Shown here: piece by piece, positions 12,767-22,417 of the stretch
How positions within the stretch are numbered: the stretch's first letter is position 1
Layout of the letters: each line of letters opens with the position of its first letter
Source of the DNA: a virus
DNA: 22,890 nt
Strand: one strand, 5' to 3'
Virus record (IMG/VR): IMGVR_UViG_3300032083_003297
Coordinates: 1 to 22,890 of that record
Program-made: the position numbers and the translations under genes
Notes under the pieces: model-generated
What the model was told of the DNA's origin: nothing
The model's database searches: none
What the model saw: only the letters and a program-made list of their open reading frames with translations

Positions 12767-15700
12767 TTAATCCGTTCTTAGTTTAGATATATCTGAATCT
12801 TGTGTCTTTAATACTGTTGGTGCAACTTCATTGACTATTACTGGTTCCTCTCCGTCAATTGAATTATCTCTTGTTAAAATATTTCCTTGATAAAATGCTC
12901 TAAATAAATTAGTTGATACTGCCATACTTTCTACATCTGATGGTTTAAATGATGAACTATATGCTAATGTTGGTCCAATAGAAGCACTCAATGAACTTGA
13001 ATAGAAAAATTCTTTTACTTCATATGTTTGTGATAATCTTGAACCTGTAATGTTAGGTTGTAATACTTCTGTAAATATATTATTGTGTGAACCCAAAGTA
13101 ACACTTGCTGTTGCATATGTTGTTCCGTATTCACCTCGTTTGTCTATACCGTCTAATATCATTATAGAACGATTATTTAAGAATCCTAATGATGAACCTG
13201 TATCAAAGAATGCTAAATTAATATCTCCACCATAGGTTGTATATTCACCACTTGTTTCAAAGTAATTATCATTAGAACCTGTTATGTATCTTGTAATAAG
13301 AATACCAGTATCATACTCCCCAGCGTTTTCAAAAAATGTGTTTTCAAATTCTGGTCGTTGTCCTATGACTTGCTTATTTCTTTCTAAAATATTTGGTTCT
13401 ATCAATACACCAATACTTGTTTTTGCTCTCGCTGGAACTAATTGTAAAATTGTATCGTAAATACTACTATCATAAAATTCTAAAATTCTTAAATAGTCAA
13501 AGAAATTATTTGACATATCATATCGTTTAAAGTATTCTTTTCTTAAATCTCTTAAATCTTTATAAAAAGGTCTGTATTGGTCTCTTGGGTCACCAATGTA
13601 ATCGTCAAAATTAAAATCTGCAATACTATACATTATGTCTTCATTTACAATATCAACTGGTGAAAAGTAGATTCCTAATGAGTGGTCATCAAGTGGTGCG
13701 AAGTCATCATTGGATTGTTCTCGTCTTTTATCAACTAACAATGAACCACTACCATTTATATCTTTTGGTATGTCTGAATCCTCAATTCTAATCTTAGTCG
13801 CATTTCTACGAGTTGGTCCTAAACTTGGAACTCTTAACTTTTCTTGGTCTACCAATGTTCTTGAGAAGTTTCCTGTAAATCCAACAACATCAACCGATTG
13901 TGGTTCTGTATACAATGATAAATCGTGTGCTGTATTTGAAGCTGTTGCTGAAGATGATAAATTTTTATTTTCATCTAATTGATAACGAACTAATAATTCA
14001 TCAAATGATGAAGAATAACTATTACCATTATATGATTTTGGTGTTCGGACGTGATTGTCAAATACACTTGAACTTAATGGTTCTGACCATAATCGATATT
14101 CCATTAATGAACCTGTAAACTGATTTCCAAATGAACTACCACTACCACCTAAGTAAACGTGTCCACTTGAAGTAAATGCTGCATTGATTGCAGAAGATGT
14201 CACTTCCATACTTTGACTATCTTGATATAAAATCTTTTGTCTTGAAGACTCATAATATTTTGTTGTTAATTCAAATGAAGAACTCGCATAAATACTATCA
14301 TCATCAAATTCATCACCATTACTTGCTGACTTTCTTGTCAACATAACTGACCACATCTCATCATTATAAAATGGTTGTAGTGATGATGTTATATAATTTA
14401 CACTTCCGTCTGAACCACTAATGGTAAATCTTAAATAACCATAGTCATCTGTTTCTCCATTATCCTGTAATGAGATAGCAAAGTTATCATCTTTTTGTAA
14501 AATTACTTGGTCTTGTGATTTAGGACTTCTAAATCTAAATTCTAATGTATCAGGAATTAATCCATCTGCTGCTGCTTTCCAATTAGACTTAATGTATTGT
14601 GCTGCTTTAAAATCTAATGCTCTTGTAAACTTTCTTTTGATTTCATAACTTACTCTTGTTCCTTTATCTGGTCCACCATATTCACGAACTCTCAACATTG
14701 TACTTGGAATCCCATAACAATTTAGTAATCCTTTTAGAGAACGTTCTGTTCCTTTTGTTTTGATAAAGAAAGGTAAGTTTGCTAATATTCTTTTCCAAAT
14801 CTTTTCCGTAACTGCTTCTTGTGGTGATTCATATAAATCTGTTCCGTCTTTATTTTTTCCTAATAAATAAGTTGGTAAAGATAATAAATCATTACCACTA
14901 TATAGATTCATACCAAGTGCATTTGCATAATGTATCGCTACATCTTTTGATATACCCTCAGATATTTTATTTACTCTTACATTTAAATCCGTTATGGATT
15001 TTGTATAACTCCATATCTCATCAAATTGTTGCCCAACCATATCCATAAATTCTAAGAACACATTGTTTTCAGTATCTGCGTAAATATGTTCTGGTAAAGA
15101 GTTTCTTAATGAGTTCATATTTCTTTGGTCATAATCAGAAGATTCTGTAATTCTTCTATTGAACCAAGTATTAGCATCTGAACTACCGACTGCTGCTAAT
15201 GTATATGGTGATGATGAATTTGTCTTAGGCCAAGTTGTATCGTGGAATTGTCCAGCTGATGAACTTACATAAGATGAACTTTCAAAATACATATGATGTT
15301 CAAATGGGTCAAATGAATTTTTAACTCTTTGTCTTTTTGCTTCTATTTCTTGTATAGTTTCTAATGAACTTGAAATACTAACTAATGATGAACTATCTGA
15401 ATTATATCCTTCTATTAGTTTTAATTTTTTTTCAAAATTTCTAATTCTTGTTTCTGCACTTGAAAAGTGAATAAAGTTTCCAAACCCATAATCATCTGAT
15501 TCTATTGTTAAATCAGTAGTGGTTTTACCATATTCTGTATTTGGTTGAACATCTAATAAACTACCTGATATTAATAATCTTTCTATATCACGAGTATCAT
15601 CAGCGTTTGAACTTGTTAATGCGTTATGTGTTCCGTATTGTGTTCCTTGAAAATTAATTGGGTTGTCTATTGAATTAAAGTTTGGAAGTCTTAAGAATAT

Positions 15701-16645
15701 TCCGTCATCAACATCATCTTCAAATGGAACTAATCTAACATTATCAATATAGTCTGGTAATCTTTTTTCTACAAATGTAAAACCTTCTCCAAACTCAATA
15801 TCATTTGTTAATGGTAATTTTGTTTTTAAAATTCTTTGTTGTCCGTCAACACCCAATACACTATTTGTAACGAGATAATATTGTGAATCAATTTTTACAT
15901 AAGTTTTATATCGTTCTATATTGTTCTTTACATAATTTACTCTAAATCCTTTGAAGCGATTTGCTACTTGGTCTTCACCTTTATGTCCGTAAAGATTTAC
16001 TCCGTCATTATAAGATAAAGAAACTCTAATACGATTACTATCTATAACTTCTTCAATAGTAGCTACATAATCTCTCGGTGATAAATTAGATTGTTCTTGT
16101 TTAGGATTAATAATTTCCTCATTAGCTATTTGCTGATACTTTTTGGTAAATTCACCATTTGGTTTAATAACTTTTCTTTTTACTAAATCATCTTTTGATT
16201 GTGCTCTATTTCCCAATCCGTCATTAACCAACGCTGCTTTTGTTTCATCACTTACAAAAAATACTTCACCTGCTTCATCTCTACCACTTTCAACGTGTTC
16301 TCTAAATTCATCTCTTACTGCTTGAATACTTGCTGGTGGATTTTTTGGGTCAAATCCAGCGTCTGCGATTGGGTCAACAATCATTTTTCCATCAACACCG
16401 ATTTCCTCTAATACTACCCCACCCGGACCTAAAACTTCTATTACTCCGTCTGGTCTAACGATTGTTGGTGAACCTTTAAAATTTGGTCCCGATACGACAT
16501 TTTGTGGTTTTGGTTGTGGTGCAACTACTTTTGGTTTTGGTGTTCTTGGTGGTGCAACTCTTGGTGGAGCTGTTCCTGTTGGTCGTTTTTTATTTGAACG
16601 ACTTCCCGCTCCGACTTGTCTTGACTTACTTGTTGCTCTTGCCAT
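12767..16645 (-). CDS. Large baseplate/tail protein with tail-protein-I-like core and LamG-like domain
   Basis: A 1292-residue protein. The N terminus (about 1-50) is basic and Pro-rich (PRVAPPRTPKPKVVAPQPKP), like the gene product upstream. The middle has extended beta and helical segments. The central part contains ILANLPFFIKTKGTERSLKG and NCYGIP (around residues 630-655), the pattern found in tail protein I-type baseplate proteins that connect baseplate and fibres. After this comes a concanavalin/LamG-like sandwich (about 690-870, with DTLEFRFRSP, DEMWSVMLTR, GHVYLGGSG and GSLMEYRLWSEPL). The C-terminal third is Ser-rich and beta-like. The likely role is in the baseplate periphery, carrying or binding fibres, with the LamG-like part possibly touching glycans. 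Its start shares one base with the stop of the Pro/Arg-rich gene (TAATG). Confidence 0.72.
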   Translation of the reverse strand: MARATSKSRQVGAGSRSNKKRPTGTAPPRVAPPRTPKPKVVAPQPKPQNVVSGPNFKGSPTIVRPDGVIEVLGPGGVVLEEIGVDGKMIVDPIADAGFDPKNPPASIQAVRDEFREHVESGRDEAGEVFFVSDETKAALVNDGLGNRAQSKDDLVKRKVIKPNGEFTKKYQQIANEEIINPKQEQSNLSPRDYVATIEEVIDSNRIRVSLSYNDGVNLYGHKGEDQVANRFKGFRVNYVKNNIERYKTYVKIDSQYYLVTNSVLGVDGQQRILKTKLPLTNDIEFGEGFTFVEKRLPDYIDNVRLVPFEDDVDDGIFLRLPNFNSIDNPINFQGTQYGTHNALTSSNADDTRDIERLLISGSLLDVQPNTEYGKTTTDLTIESDDYGFGNFIHFSSAETRIRNFEKKLKLIEGYNSDSSSLVSISSSLETIQEIEAKRQRVKNSFDPFEHHMYFESSSYVSSSAGQFHDTTWPKTNSSSPYTLAAVGSSDANTWFNRRITESSDYDQRNMNSLRNSLPEHIYADTENNVFLEFMDMVGQQFDEIWSYTKSITDLNVRVNKISEGISKDVAIHYANALGMNLYSGNDLLSLPTYLLGKNKDGTDLYESPQEAVTEKIWKRILANLPFFIKTKGTERSLKGLLNCYGIPSTMLRVREYGGPDKGTRVSYEIKRKFTRALDFKAAQYIKSNWKAAADGLIPDTLEFRFRSPKSQDQVILQKDDNFAISLQDNGETDDYGYLRFTISGSDGSVNYITSSLQPFYNDEMWSVMLTRKSASNGDEFDDDSIYASSSFELTTKYYESSRQKILYQDSQSMEVTSSAINAAFTSSGHVYLGGSGSSFGNQFTGSLMEYRLWSEPLSSSVFDNHVRTPKSYNGNSYSSSFDELLVRYQLDENKNLSSSATASNTAHDLSLYTEPQSVDVVGFTGNFSRTLVDQEKLRVPSLGPTRRNATKIRIEDSDIPKDINGSGSLLVDKRREQSNDDFAPLDDHSLGIYFSPVDIVNEDIMYSIADFNFDDYIGDPRDQYRPFYKDLRDLRKEYFKRYDMSNNFFDYLRILEFYDSSIYDTILQLVPARAKTSIGVLIEPNILERNKQVIGQRPEFENTFFENAGEYDTGILITRYITGSNDNYFETSGEYTTYGGDINLAFFDTGSSLGFLNNRSIMILDGIDKRGEYGTTYATASVTLGSHNNIFTEVLQPNITGSRLSQTYEVKEFFYSSSLSASIGPTLAYSSSFKPSDVESMAVSTNLFRAFYQGNILTRDNSIDGEEPVIVNEVAPTVLKTQDSDISKLRTD

Positions 16646-17619
16646 TAGTATCTACCTCCACCTTGTCGTCTTGTTGTTCTTGTTCTTACTGGCGCTGACG
16701 CTACCTGTGGTCTTGATGTTCTTGTTCTTACTGGCGATGATGCTACCTGTGGTCTTGATGTTCTGACTGGTGCCGAAGGAACTCCCAAAGCTGGTGGTGC
16801 CGGTCTTCTAATTGGTTGACCAGCTATTCTTGTTGTAGGTCTTACTTCTCTAACCGGAACACTTGGTCTTGGTCTAACGAGTTGTATTACTGAACGAACT
16901 GGTGCTGGTCTTGAAACTTTTCTTGTTTTTCTTGTAACTTCTATCTGTTCGTTTATAACTTCAATTATAGTTTCTCCTGCAGGAATTTTCTTTGTAAGAC
17001 CTGCTTTAATGTTATTTCTGGCATTACCTCTTTTAGATTTTACCTTTCTAATGTCTTCTTTAATGGGCTTTCTTTTGATAGGAATAATTTTCCTTTTCTT
17101 TTTTCTTTTTACTGGTCCACCTAAAATTTCTTGTTCTCTTACACCACCTGAACCTATAACTCCAAGTCCTGTTTTTACTGGACTAAAGTCTGGTAAGTCT
17201 TCAATAAAAGGTCCTTTTGGTGGCGGTGGTGGTGGTGGTAAAATTAAATCTTTTTCTTTTTCAATTTCTTTTAAATCAACATCTGAAATTATTTCATCAC
17301 CTTTTGTATCACCCTCTTCTGGTCGGTTTGCTTTAATGTCAACTGGAAATCCATTGACGGTTTGTGGTTTAGGAACTGGTCCATTATCATCTATTGGTAA
17401 TGGTTTTATTTCTTCTAACACATCTGTATTTTGTGGTCCTATTCCTCCTGGTCCTGGATTTGATATTGCTATATCTACCCTTATTGGGGTAAAGCTATTA
17501 TCTTGGACTGATAATCCTGTACTTCTTGAACGAGCACCTTGTGCTACTTCTGCTCGTCCCACTTTCCTACGAATTGCGTCGGTTCTTCTGTTTGCTCCTA
17601 TGAATGCTCTTCTTGCCAT
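16645..17619 (-). CDS. Pro/Arg/Lys-rich low-complexity tail-region protein
   Basis: A 324-residue protein with little predicted fold: a basic N terminus (MARRAFIGANRRTDAIRRKV), a Pro/Gly linker, a polyproline run of seven residues (around 128-134), a strongly basic segment (KRKKKRKIIPIKRKPIK, about 170-186) and a C terminus of Pro/Arg/Ser/Val repeats ending RRQGGGRY. Two copies of a 14-residue unit with PVRTRTSRPQVAS arise from a 42-bp tandem repeat. The gene sits between baseplate genes with one-base overlaps at both ends, so it is almost surely translated with them. It may be a flexible connector or scaffold, or bind DNA or the membrane. No family is recognised. Confidence 0.65.
   Translation of the reverse strand: MARRAFIGANRRTDAIRRKVGRAEVAQGARSRSTGLSVQDNSFTPIRVDIAISNPGPGGIGPQNTDVLEEIKPLPIDDNGPVPKPQTVNGFPVDIKANRPEEGDTKGDEIISDVDLKEIEKEKDLILPPPPPPPKGPFIEDLPDFSPVKTGLGVIGSGGVREQEILGGPVKRKKKRKIIPIKRKPIKEDIRKVKSKRGNARNNIKAGLTKKIPAGETIIEVINEQIEVTRKTRKVSRPAPVRSVIQLVRPRPSVPVREVRPTTRIAGQPIRRPAPPALGVPSAPVRTSRPQVASSPVRTRTSRPQVASAPVRTRTTRRQGGGRY
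16675..16758 (-). repeat. Two tandem copies of a 42-bp unit
   Basis: Two adjacent 42-base copies (16675-16716 and 16717-16758) differ at only two bases. They keep the reading frame and encode a 14-residue Pro/Arg/Ser repeat at the C terminus of the 324-residue protein. A third, degenerate copy begins at 16759. The near identity points to recent duplication by slippage or unequal exchange. Confidence 0.85.
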
Positions 17620-18539
17620 TAGTATTGCTCGTTTGCTCTTTCTTGTAATGCTCCGTCTGCTATTTCTCTTTCGATTGGGTCCGGGTCATTTAGTAATATG
17701 TCAATTAATTCTTTGTTTGATATTCCATCACTTCTAAAATCTGAAGCTGCTCCATCACTAAGAAGTCCTTGTAGATATGGTGTATCGTCATCATCATCTA
17801 TTACGACATCACTATTATCAGTATCCTCATCTCCATCAATTTTATATAGTTTTGGTATAATGATTTGACCACCTACCATATTTTGTGTGAACCCTCTATC
17901 TTTTGGGTCTATATCAAATTCTAAAACTTGCGGGTCTTTTGGGTCAAATTTTATAGAACCCATATTTTGTCTACTTATTGGTTTATATTGAATCATCTCA
18001 CCCATTTCAATAAACTCTTGTATGTATTCTGAATTTTTTATTTTATCATTAAGCTGTAATATAAATTCTGTTCGGTCTGGTGAAGTTTCTACGAGTTCAT
18101 ATTTCATTTCTTTAATGAATACTTCTTCACGCATAGTCTTGTCTGATTCATCACCAGTTGCTTTAAAAAACTTTACTTCATCATTTACTACATCTCTTTC
18201 AACTTGACCATCAAAAATTGTTCCTTTTCCATCTACAAATTGAGTAGTTTCTCTACCAGCTAATCTTCTAAGAAACTTATATGTAACATTGTATTCACCT
18301 TCACTAAATCCTAAATCTCTTAGGTGTTGTCCTACATCAAGGTCTATGAAATCCCCGTCATTTTGAAAGTTAACTTCATTAAGACCCATAATTTTACTGA
18401 TAAGGAAACTACCTTCCATATCATAAACATATAGAACCATAAAATCACTTTCAAAGTCTCTACCCCAACTACTATAAACTTTTTCTGGATTAAAGTATTG
18501 GTTTCTTTCTTGTTGTGTAAATCCGTATTCTAATGCCAT
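17619..18539 (-). CDS. Tail/baseplate structural protein (306 aa), family unknown
   Basis: A 306-residue acidic protein without signal peptide or membrane segment. The first 170 residues have a mixed alpha/beta pattern (SSWGRDFESDFMVLYVYDME, then VGQHLRDLGFSEGEYNVTYKFLRR). A middle strand-rich part follows, then an acidic linker (DTDNSDVVIDDDDDTPY, about 241-257) and a helical C terminus. It has one-base TAATG overlaps with both neighbours, in the middle of the baseplate gene run, so a virion role is inferred. No specific family or enzyme motif is seen. Confidence 0.65.
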   Translation of the reverse strand: MALEYGFTQQERNQYFNPEKVYSSWGRDFESDFMVLYVYDMEGSFLISKIMGLNEVNFQNDGDFIDLDVGQHLRDLGFSEGEYNVTYKFLRRLAGRETTQFVDGKGTIFDGQVERDVVNDEVKFFKATGDESDKTMREEVFIKEMKYELVETSPDRTEFILQLNDKIKNSEYIQEFIEMGEMIQYKPISRQNMGSIKFDPKDPQVLEFDIDPKDRGFTQNMVGGQIIIPKLYKIDGDEDTDNSDVVIDDDDDTPYLQGLLSDGAASDFRSDGISNKELIDILLNDPDPIEREIADGALQERANEQY

Positions 18540-19285
18540 TATTTTTCATCTCTCTGGTATGGAAAACCTAATTGTAACCAAATCTCTTGTCCTCGTCTTG
18601 TATGATATAATTGTTTGTTAATTACATCATCATACTGATAACCGGCTAAATCTTTTTTTAATGAACGATAGTTGTGTCTATGACTTCTACCACCACCTGG
18701 TCTTTTCTTTTTACCTTTTTTTGTGAATTTCTTTACTTTGATTTTGTCTTGTCTGAATGCTTTCCAACCTTCTACATTTTTACCACCGATAGGACCCTCA
18801 GTTTTAAAAAATGTATTTAATACTGAGTGTAGTTTATCGGTTGACATATCTGGTGTAAATTCTTCATTAAAGTAAATATTCATAACTTGAATTAGATTAT
18901 CTCTTTTTGTCAGTTGGAATTCTACCTCTTCGTCTGTTGCTTCGTCGATAACATCATTTTCTTCCTCATCATCTTCTTCCTCATCTTCTTCTGGTTGAAA
19001 ATAATAAGTAAATTCATTATCTATTTCTCCTTCAAAAAAGTATTGTGCATTTTCTAAACGAACTTGTTCAAACTCTTCTTCTAATGAAACACCAATCGTT
19101 TCACTTTCAAATGAAACTAAAAATCCCTCATCATCTCTAAGTGGTGTATTGGCATCTATTGAAGCAGAAATAGATTGTTGTTGTTTTAAAAATTCTATTT
19201 CTTTTTGATATTCTATTTCAGCACCATTAAGTATGTTGCTGTATAGTTTAGATTTTTTTGCTGCTTCACTTGGTAAATATGGCAT
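18539..19285 (-). CDS. Tail/baseplate structural protein with acidic and basic tracts (248 aa)
   Basis: A 248-residue protein. The helical N-terminal part (MPYLPSEAAKKSKLYSNILN) leads to a highly acidic run (EEDEEEDDEEEND, about 99-111). A folded-looking segment follows (YFNEEFTPDMSTDKLHSVLN), then a very basic Gly-rich stretch (KKFTKKGKKKRPGGGRSHRH, about 189-208) and a C-terminal helix. The contrast of acidic and basic tracts could drive assembly with the Pro/Arg-rich neighbour. It lies between the DNRLRE-like protein and the 306-residue protein with almost no spacing. Family unknown. Confidence 0.62.
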   Translation of the reverse strand: MPYLPSEAAKKSKLYSNILNGAEIEYQKEIEFLKQQQSISASIDANTPLRDDEGFLVSFESETIGVSLEEEFEQVRLENAQYFFEGEIDNEFTYYFQPEEDEEEDDEEENDVIDEATDEEVEFQLTKRDNLIQVMNIYFNEEFTPDMSTDKLHSVLNTFFKTEGPIGGKNVEGWKAFRQDKIKVKKFTKKGKKKRPGGGRSHRHNYRSLKKDLAGYQYDDVINKQLYHTRRGQEIWLQLGFPYQRDEK

Positions 19286-19287
19286 TG

Positions 19288-20445
19288 TTATCTCACAACT
19301 CTAAATTCATAATTGTCATCATAGTAATTTATTTGTTCGTCAGTTGTTCCACTTCCACTAACTACCTTAACACAAAAACGATAATTTCTTTCTGCTTGAA
19401 ATGCATTCATTTGAACTCTAAAAAAGTTTCCGTCTGAATCACAACTAATTCTTGAACCACTACCAAAAGGTATAATTACTTCTTCGGTATCAGCGTCTCT
19501 TACTTCATATTCTACTGAAGCACTTGGTAAATATTTAACACCCAATTCACTTGGCGTTGCGCTAAAACTTGATGAAGGATAAAGTTCTCTACCAACTACT
19601 CTAAATTTTACAATTGACTTTTCTTTGTATTCTGTTTTCATATTTTTAAAGTAAACTTTTAATCTTTCTAAGTCTGTTGAACTTAAAGCAGATAAACTTC
19701 CTGTTGACCAAGAACTATCGTCCCACTCTGCTTCTAATTTAGGTGGATAGATTGTATGGGTTTCTCTTGAGAAATATTGTAGATTTCCTAATCTTGAACT
19801 ATCACCCTCTTGTCCGGTATTAAAGTCAAACATAGATGAACTTGGGTGGTCTCCATAAGAACCACTATCTTCTCTTTTGACTATAAAACCATTATTAGGA
19901 TAAACTGAACTTGAATATATAAAGTTGTTTACCATATCGGTAACATCTGCCCTAACATCTTTTTTATCAAATGTTAAGTTGTATGATGATGACACTTCGT
20001 ATTGTCCACTACTCGCCGTAAACCAAGAACCACCGTCAGTCAATACTGAACCCGTTACCCAAGGTGTTTTTGCCTCGTGGTCACGATATTGATAGGTCGC
20101 TCCATTTTGTGTTACTGGGTCGTGGTCAAGTTTTCCTGAACCTTGTTTCCAACTACCACTAACCATATAAATGTGTAGTGATTGTTCAACTTCAACTTCA
20201 TCTGATGTTGCGTCAAATAAATTTAAATAATATTTTGCCGTAGAAGGTATTTTTCCGTCTTGAACTGATTTAGAAATAAAACTTAAATCAAAATCAATCA
20301 ATACTCTTGATACATTTCCTACCGTACCATTATTGTTTACAACTTTATTTATTTCTAATATTTCATCAATACCCGTATTTCTGGAAGCTGTTGTTCCGCC
20401 AGAATAAAGTGTTGTATCTCTTTTTCCAAATTCAAAATAATGCAT
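19288..20445 (-). CDS. DNRLRE-like beta-sandwich protein, probable fibre or adhesion component
   Basis: A 385-residue protein. The first about 200 residues follow the DNRLRE-type pattern of carbohydrate-active and surface proteins: SRVLIDFDLSFISKSV (about 45-60), a STAKYYLNLFDA strand, the VSGSWKQGSGKLDHDP 'W.xGxG' segment (about 94-109), TPWVTGSVL, and DVRADVTDMVNNFIYSS (about 158-174). The C-terminal part is another beta-rich domain (RVVGRELYPSSSFSATP, ending YEFRVV). DNRLRE domains occur on cell walls and in glycan-binding proteins. In a phage tail cluster this suggests a receptor- or glycan-contacting structural part. The gene follows the gp6-like gene with a TAATG overlap. Confidence 0.68.
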   Translation of the reverse strand: MHYFEFGKRDTTLYSGGTTASRNTGIDEILEINKVVNNNGTVGNVSRVLIDFDLSFISKSVQDGKIPSTAKYYLNLFDATSDEVEVEQSLHIYMVSGSWKQGSGKLDHDPVTQNGATYQYRDHEAKTPWVTGSVLTDGGSWFTASSGQYEVSSSYNLTFDKKDVRADVTDMVNNFIYSSSVYPNNGFIVKREDSGSYGDHPSSSMFDFNTGQEGDSSRLGNLQYFSRETHTIYPPKLEAEWDDSSWSTGSLSALSSTDLERLKVYFKNMKTEYKEKSIVKFRVVGRELYPSSSFSATPSELGVKYLPSASVEYEVRDADTEEVIIPFGSGSRISCDSDGNFFRVQMNAFQAERNYRFCVKVVSGSGTTDEQINYYDDNYEFRVVR

Positions 20446-22415
20446 TATCTATCTCCCACTACTCTACCCTCAATATCTGTATTAGGGAATTTAAGTTCAA
20501 ATATACTTGGGTCTAATGAAGGATAAACGATTCCGTCTTTTGTAGCAGAAATCATATCATAAATGTTACCACTATATCCAAGACCAGTTTCAAATTTATT
20601 CTCAATAAGTATAAGTTCGTTGTTTGGATTATTTTCTGCTGGTGGAACTAATGATACCACACCCTCACAAGTGGAAATCTGATATGCTAAATCACTTAAT
20701 ATAATTGGTTGATTGATTTGCCATTTTTCTACTTGAAAGAATTCTTTTACTTTTTGTATTGTTCTAAACAATACATCATTTTTATTATACCCTCTTTTTG
20801 TAACGATATTATATTTTACACCAAAGTTAATTATGTATCCGTCTTTAATGTTGATAGCGTCTGTTAATAATCTATATTGAGATAAATATGTTTTAACATT
20901 ATTCTTTACCGCCCTGTTTAATCTAACTAAACTTTTACTTGAATCGTATCCCAATAAATACATATTTAGTGCTAATGGATTTTTGACTGCAGTTCCTTTA
21001 CTTCTCGTATCAACTGTTATACCATCATTAATAACTAATTGTCCATTCTGTTCTAATTGTTCGTCTTGAACAATAAATGCTTTTGCTACATTACCATACT
21101 TTTGTGGTAAAGAGTAAACTCTTGTTATGTAATCAGCTTTTGTTACTGCTCTATTTTGTGCATTGAAATAAGCAGATGCATTTTGCTTTATTTCTGTAAT
21201 GGTTTCTGTTGAAGCACCACCCGAAGCTGGTTCTTCATTTATAGCTGTAATACTTGATTCTACCGCACTTAGTAAGTCAGCGTCTAATCCAAGTGTATTA
21301 TTAGTATATGATAATCTGTTAAATGATGTTATACTATTTGTTGATACATTGTGTTCTACTGCTCCACCATAATTATAAGTTACGGTAAGTGTTGTGTTAC
21401 TTGGTGCTAATCCGAATGTTCTTGTTTTTAAGAAATTACTTGGGTCAAATGCTTCATCTAATCTTGAAACACCTAATCCTAATCTTGAACCGACATTATC
21501 AGGATTTGGAATGATTTCTTCATCTGCATTATCACTAACTCCGGAACCAAATAATAATTCCATTTTATTATCATCACGAACTCTTGTTGTGAATCGTCTT
21601 GCAGTTTTAATTAACTTTAATAAGTATGGTGTATCGGTTTTGAACTCAGCTAACGCTGGGTCATTGAGTGTTGAATTTTCTTCATCTTCAAACACCGTAT
21701 CTTGTGCTAAGAAAGGAACTTCATAGTATTTATTATTTTCACTATCCGTAACTTCAACGATACTTGTAACTTTATTATTTGATAAAACTATCTTATCAAA
21801 TTCTTTTGCATTTGTAAATGAAAAGGTTTCCTCTTCCCTAATACCAGATTGCACCATTCCTCTTTTAGTTAATCTAAAGTTTGTAGGAATATTACCTGAT
21901 GACGGTTGTAATGCTTTTACTTCCATAGTGTCTAATGAACTTGACACTTTAAAATCAATATCATCTAATAATGTAAATTCTGTTCCATTGTTTGCTACCA
22001 GAGTTGAGTTAGATTCTATCTTACCAGCGTAATCTAAGTCTGGTTTATAATTATCAGAGTCAATAGCTACTGCTGGAACATCTATACTAAATGTCATCTC
22101 AACCATAGCAGGTGATGCTAATCTTGGTTTATATCCATATGATTGTGCAATCGCTAAAACATTTTTTCTTTCTTCTGCGAACTGAATTAAAGTTTCTCTA
22201 AATTGATTATCAACATAGTAGTTCAATACATCTCCGACATACGCTGCCATTTCAACAAACATCATACCTGGTGATGCTTCATTAAAGTCATTGTATTGAT
22301 TTGGGAAATAGGATTTCGCAAACTCTATTAAGTTTTCTCTAATATCTGTAAAGTCTCTACCGAGATAACTTACTTCTTTTGATAATATTTTTTTATTTGT
22401 TCCGTAGTCGGACAT
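20445..22415 (-). CDS. Baseplate wedge protein, gp6/baseplate J-like
   Basis: A 656-residue protein, close to the length of T4 gp6 (660). The N-terminal region is typical of gp6-like wedge proteins: LGRDFTDIRENLIEFAKSYF, FNEASPGMMFVEMAAYVGDV, YYVDNQFRETLIQFAEERKN, then AQSYGYKPRLASPA (within residues 17-104). The middle contains the baseplate-J-type core around residues 420-475 (YFNAQNRAVTKADYITRVYS, KYGNVAKAFIVQDEQ). The C-terminal third is mixed alpha/beta (VKEFFQVEKWQINQPIILSD). gp6 forms the inner ring of the contractile-tail baseplate together with gp25 and gp53. It starts two bases after the gp25-like stop codon, the classic gp25-gp6 order. Confidence 0.9.
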   Translation of the reverse strand: MSDYGTNKKILSKEVSYLGRDFTDIRENLIEFAKSYFPNQYNDFNEASPGMMFVEMAAYVGDVLNYYVDNQFRETLIQFAEERKNVLAIAQSYGYKPRLASPAMVEMTFSIDVPAVAIDSDNYKPDLDYAGKIESNSTLVANNGTEFTLLDDIDFKVSSSLDTMEVKALQPSSGNIPTNFRLTKRGMVQSGIREEETFSFTNAKEFDKIVLSNNKVTSIVEVTDSENNKYYEVPFLAQDTVFEDEENSTLNDPALAEFKTDTPYLLKLIKTARRFTTRVRDDNKMELLFGSGVSDNADEEIIPNPDNVGSRLGLGVSRLDEAFDPSNFLKTRTFGLAPSNTTLTVTYNYGGAVEHNVSTNSITSFNRLSYTNNTLGLDADLLSAVESSITAINEEPASGGASTETITEIKQNASAYFNAQNRAVTKADYITRVYSLPQKYGNVAKAFIVQDEQLEQNGQLVINDGITVDTRSKGTAVKNPLALNMYLLGYDSSKSLVRLNRAVKNNVKTYLSQYRLLTDAINIKDGYIINFGVKYNIVTKRGYNKNDVLFRTIQKVKEFFQVEKWQINQPIILSDLAYQISTCEGVVSLVPPAENNPNNELILIENKFETGLGYSGNIYDMISATKDGIVYPSLDPSIFELKFPNTDIEGRVVGDR

Positions 22416-22417
22416 TT

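Noticed and set aside
16675-16758. 42-bp repeat as a regulatory or CRISPR-like array
   Set aside because: The copies are directly adjacent, keep the reading frame and encode a repeated peptide, so a protein repeat explains them.
17009-17737. 242-residue plus-strand open frame
   Set aside because: It lies antisense over the Pro/Arg-rich gene and its neighbour. Its composition mirrors the reversed low-complexity sequence, it has no ribosome-binding site, and all supported genes are on the minus strand.
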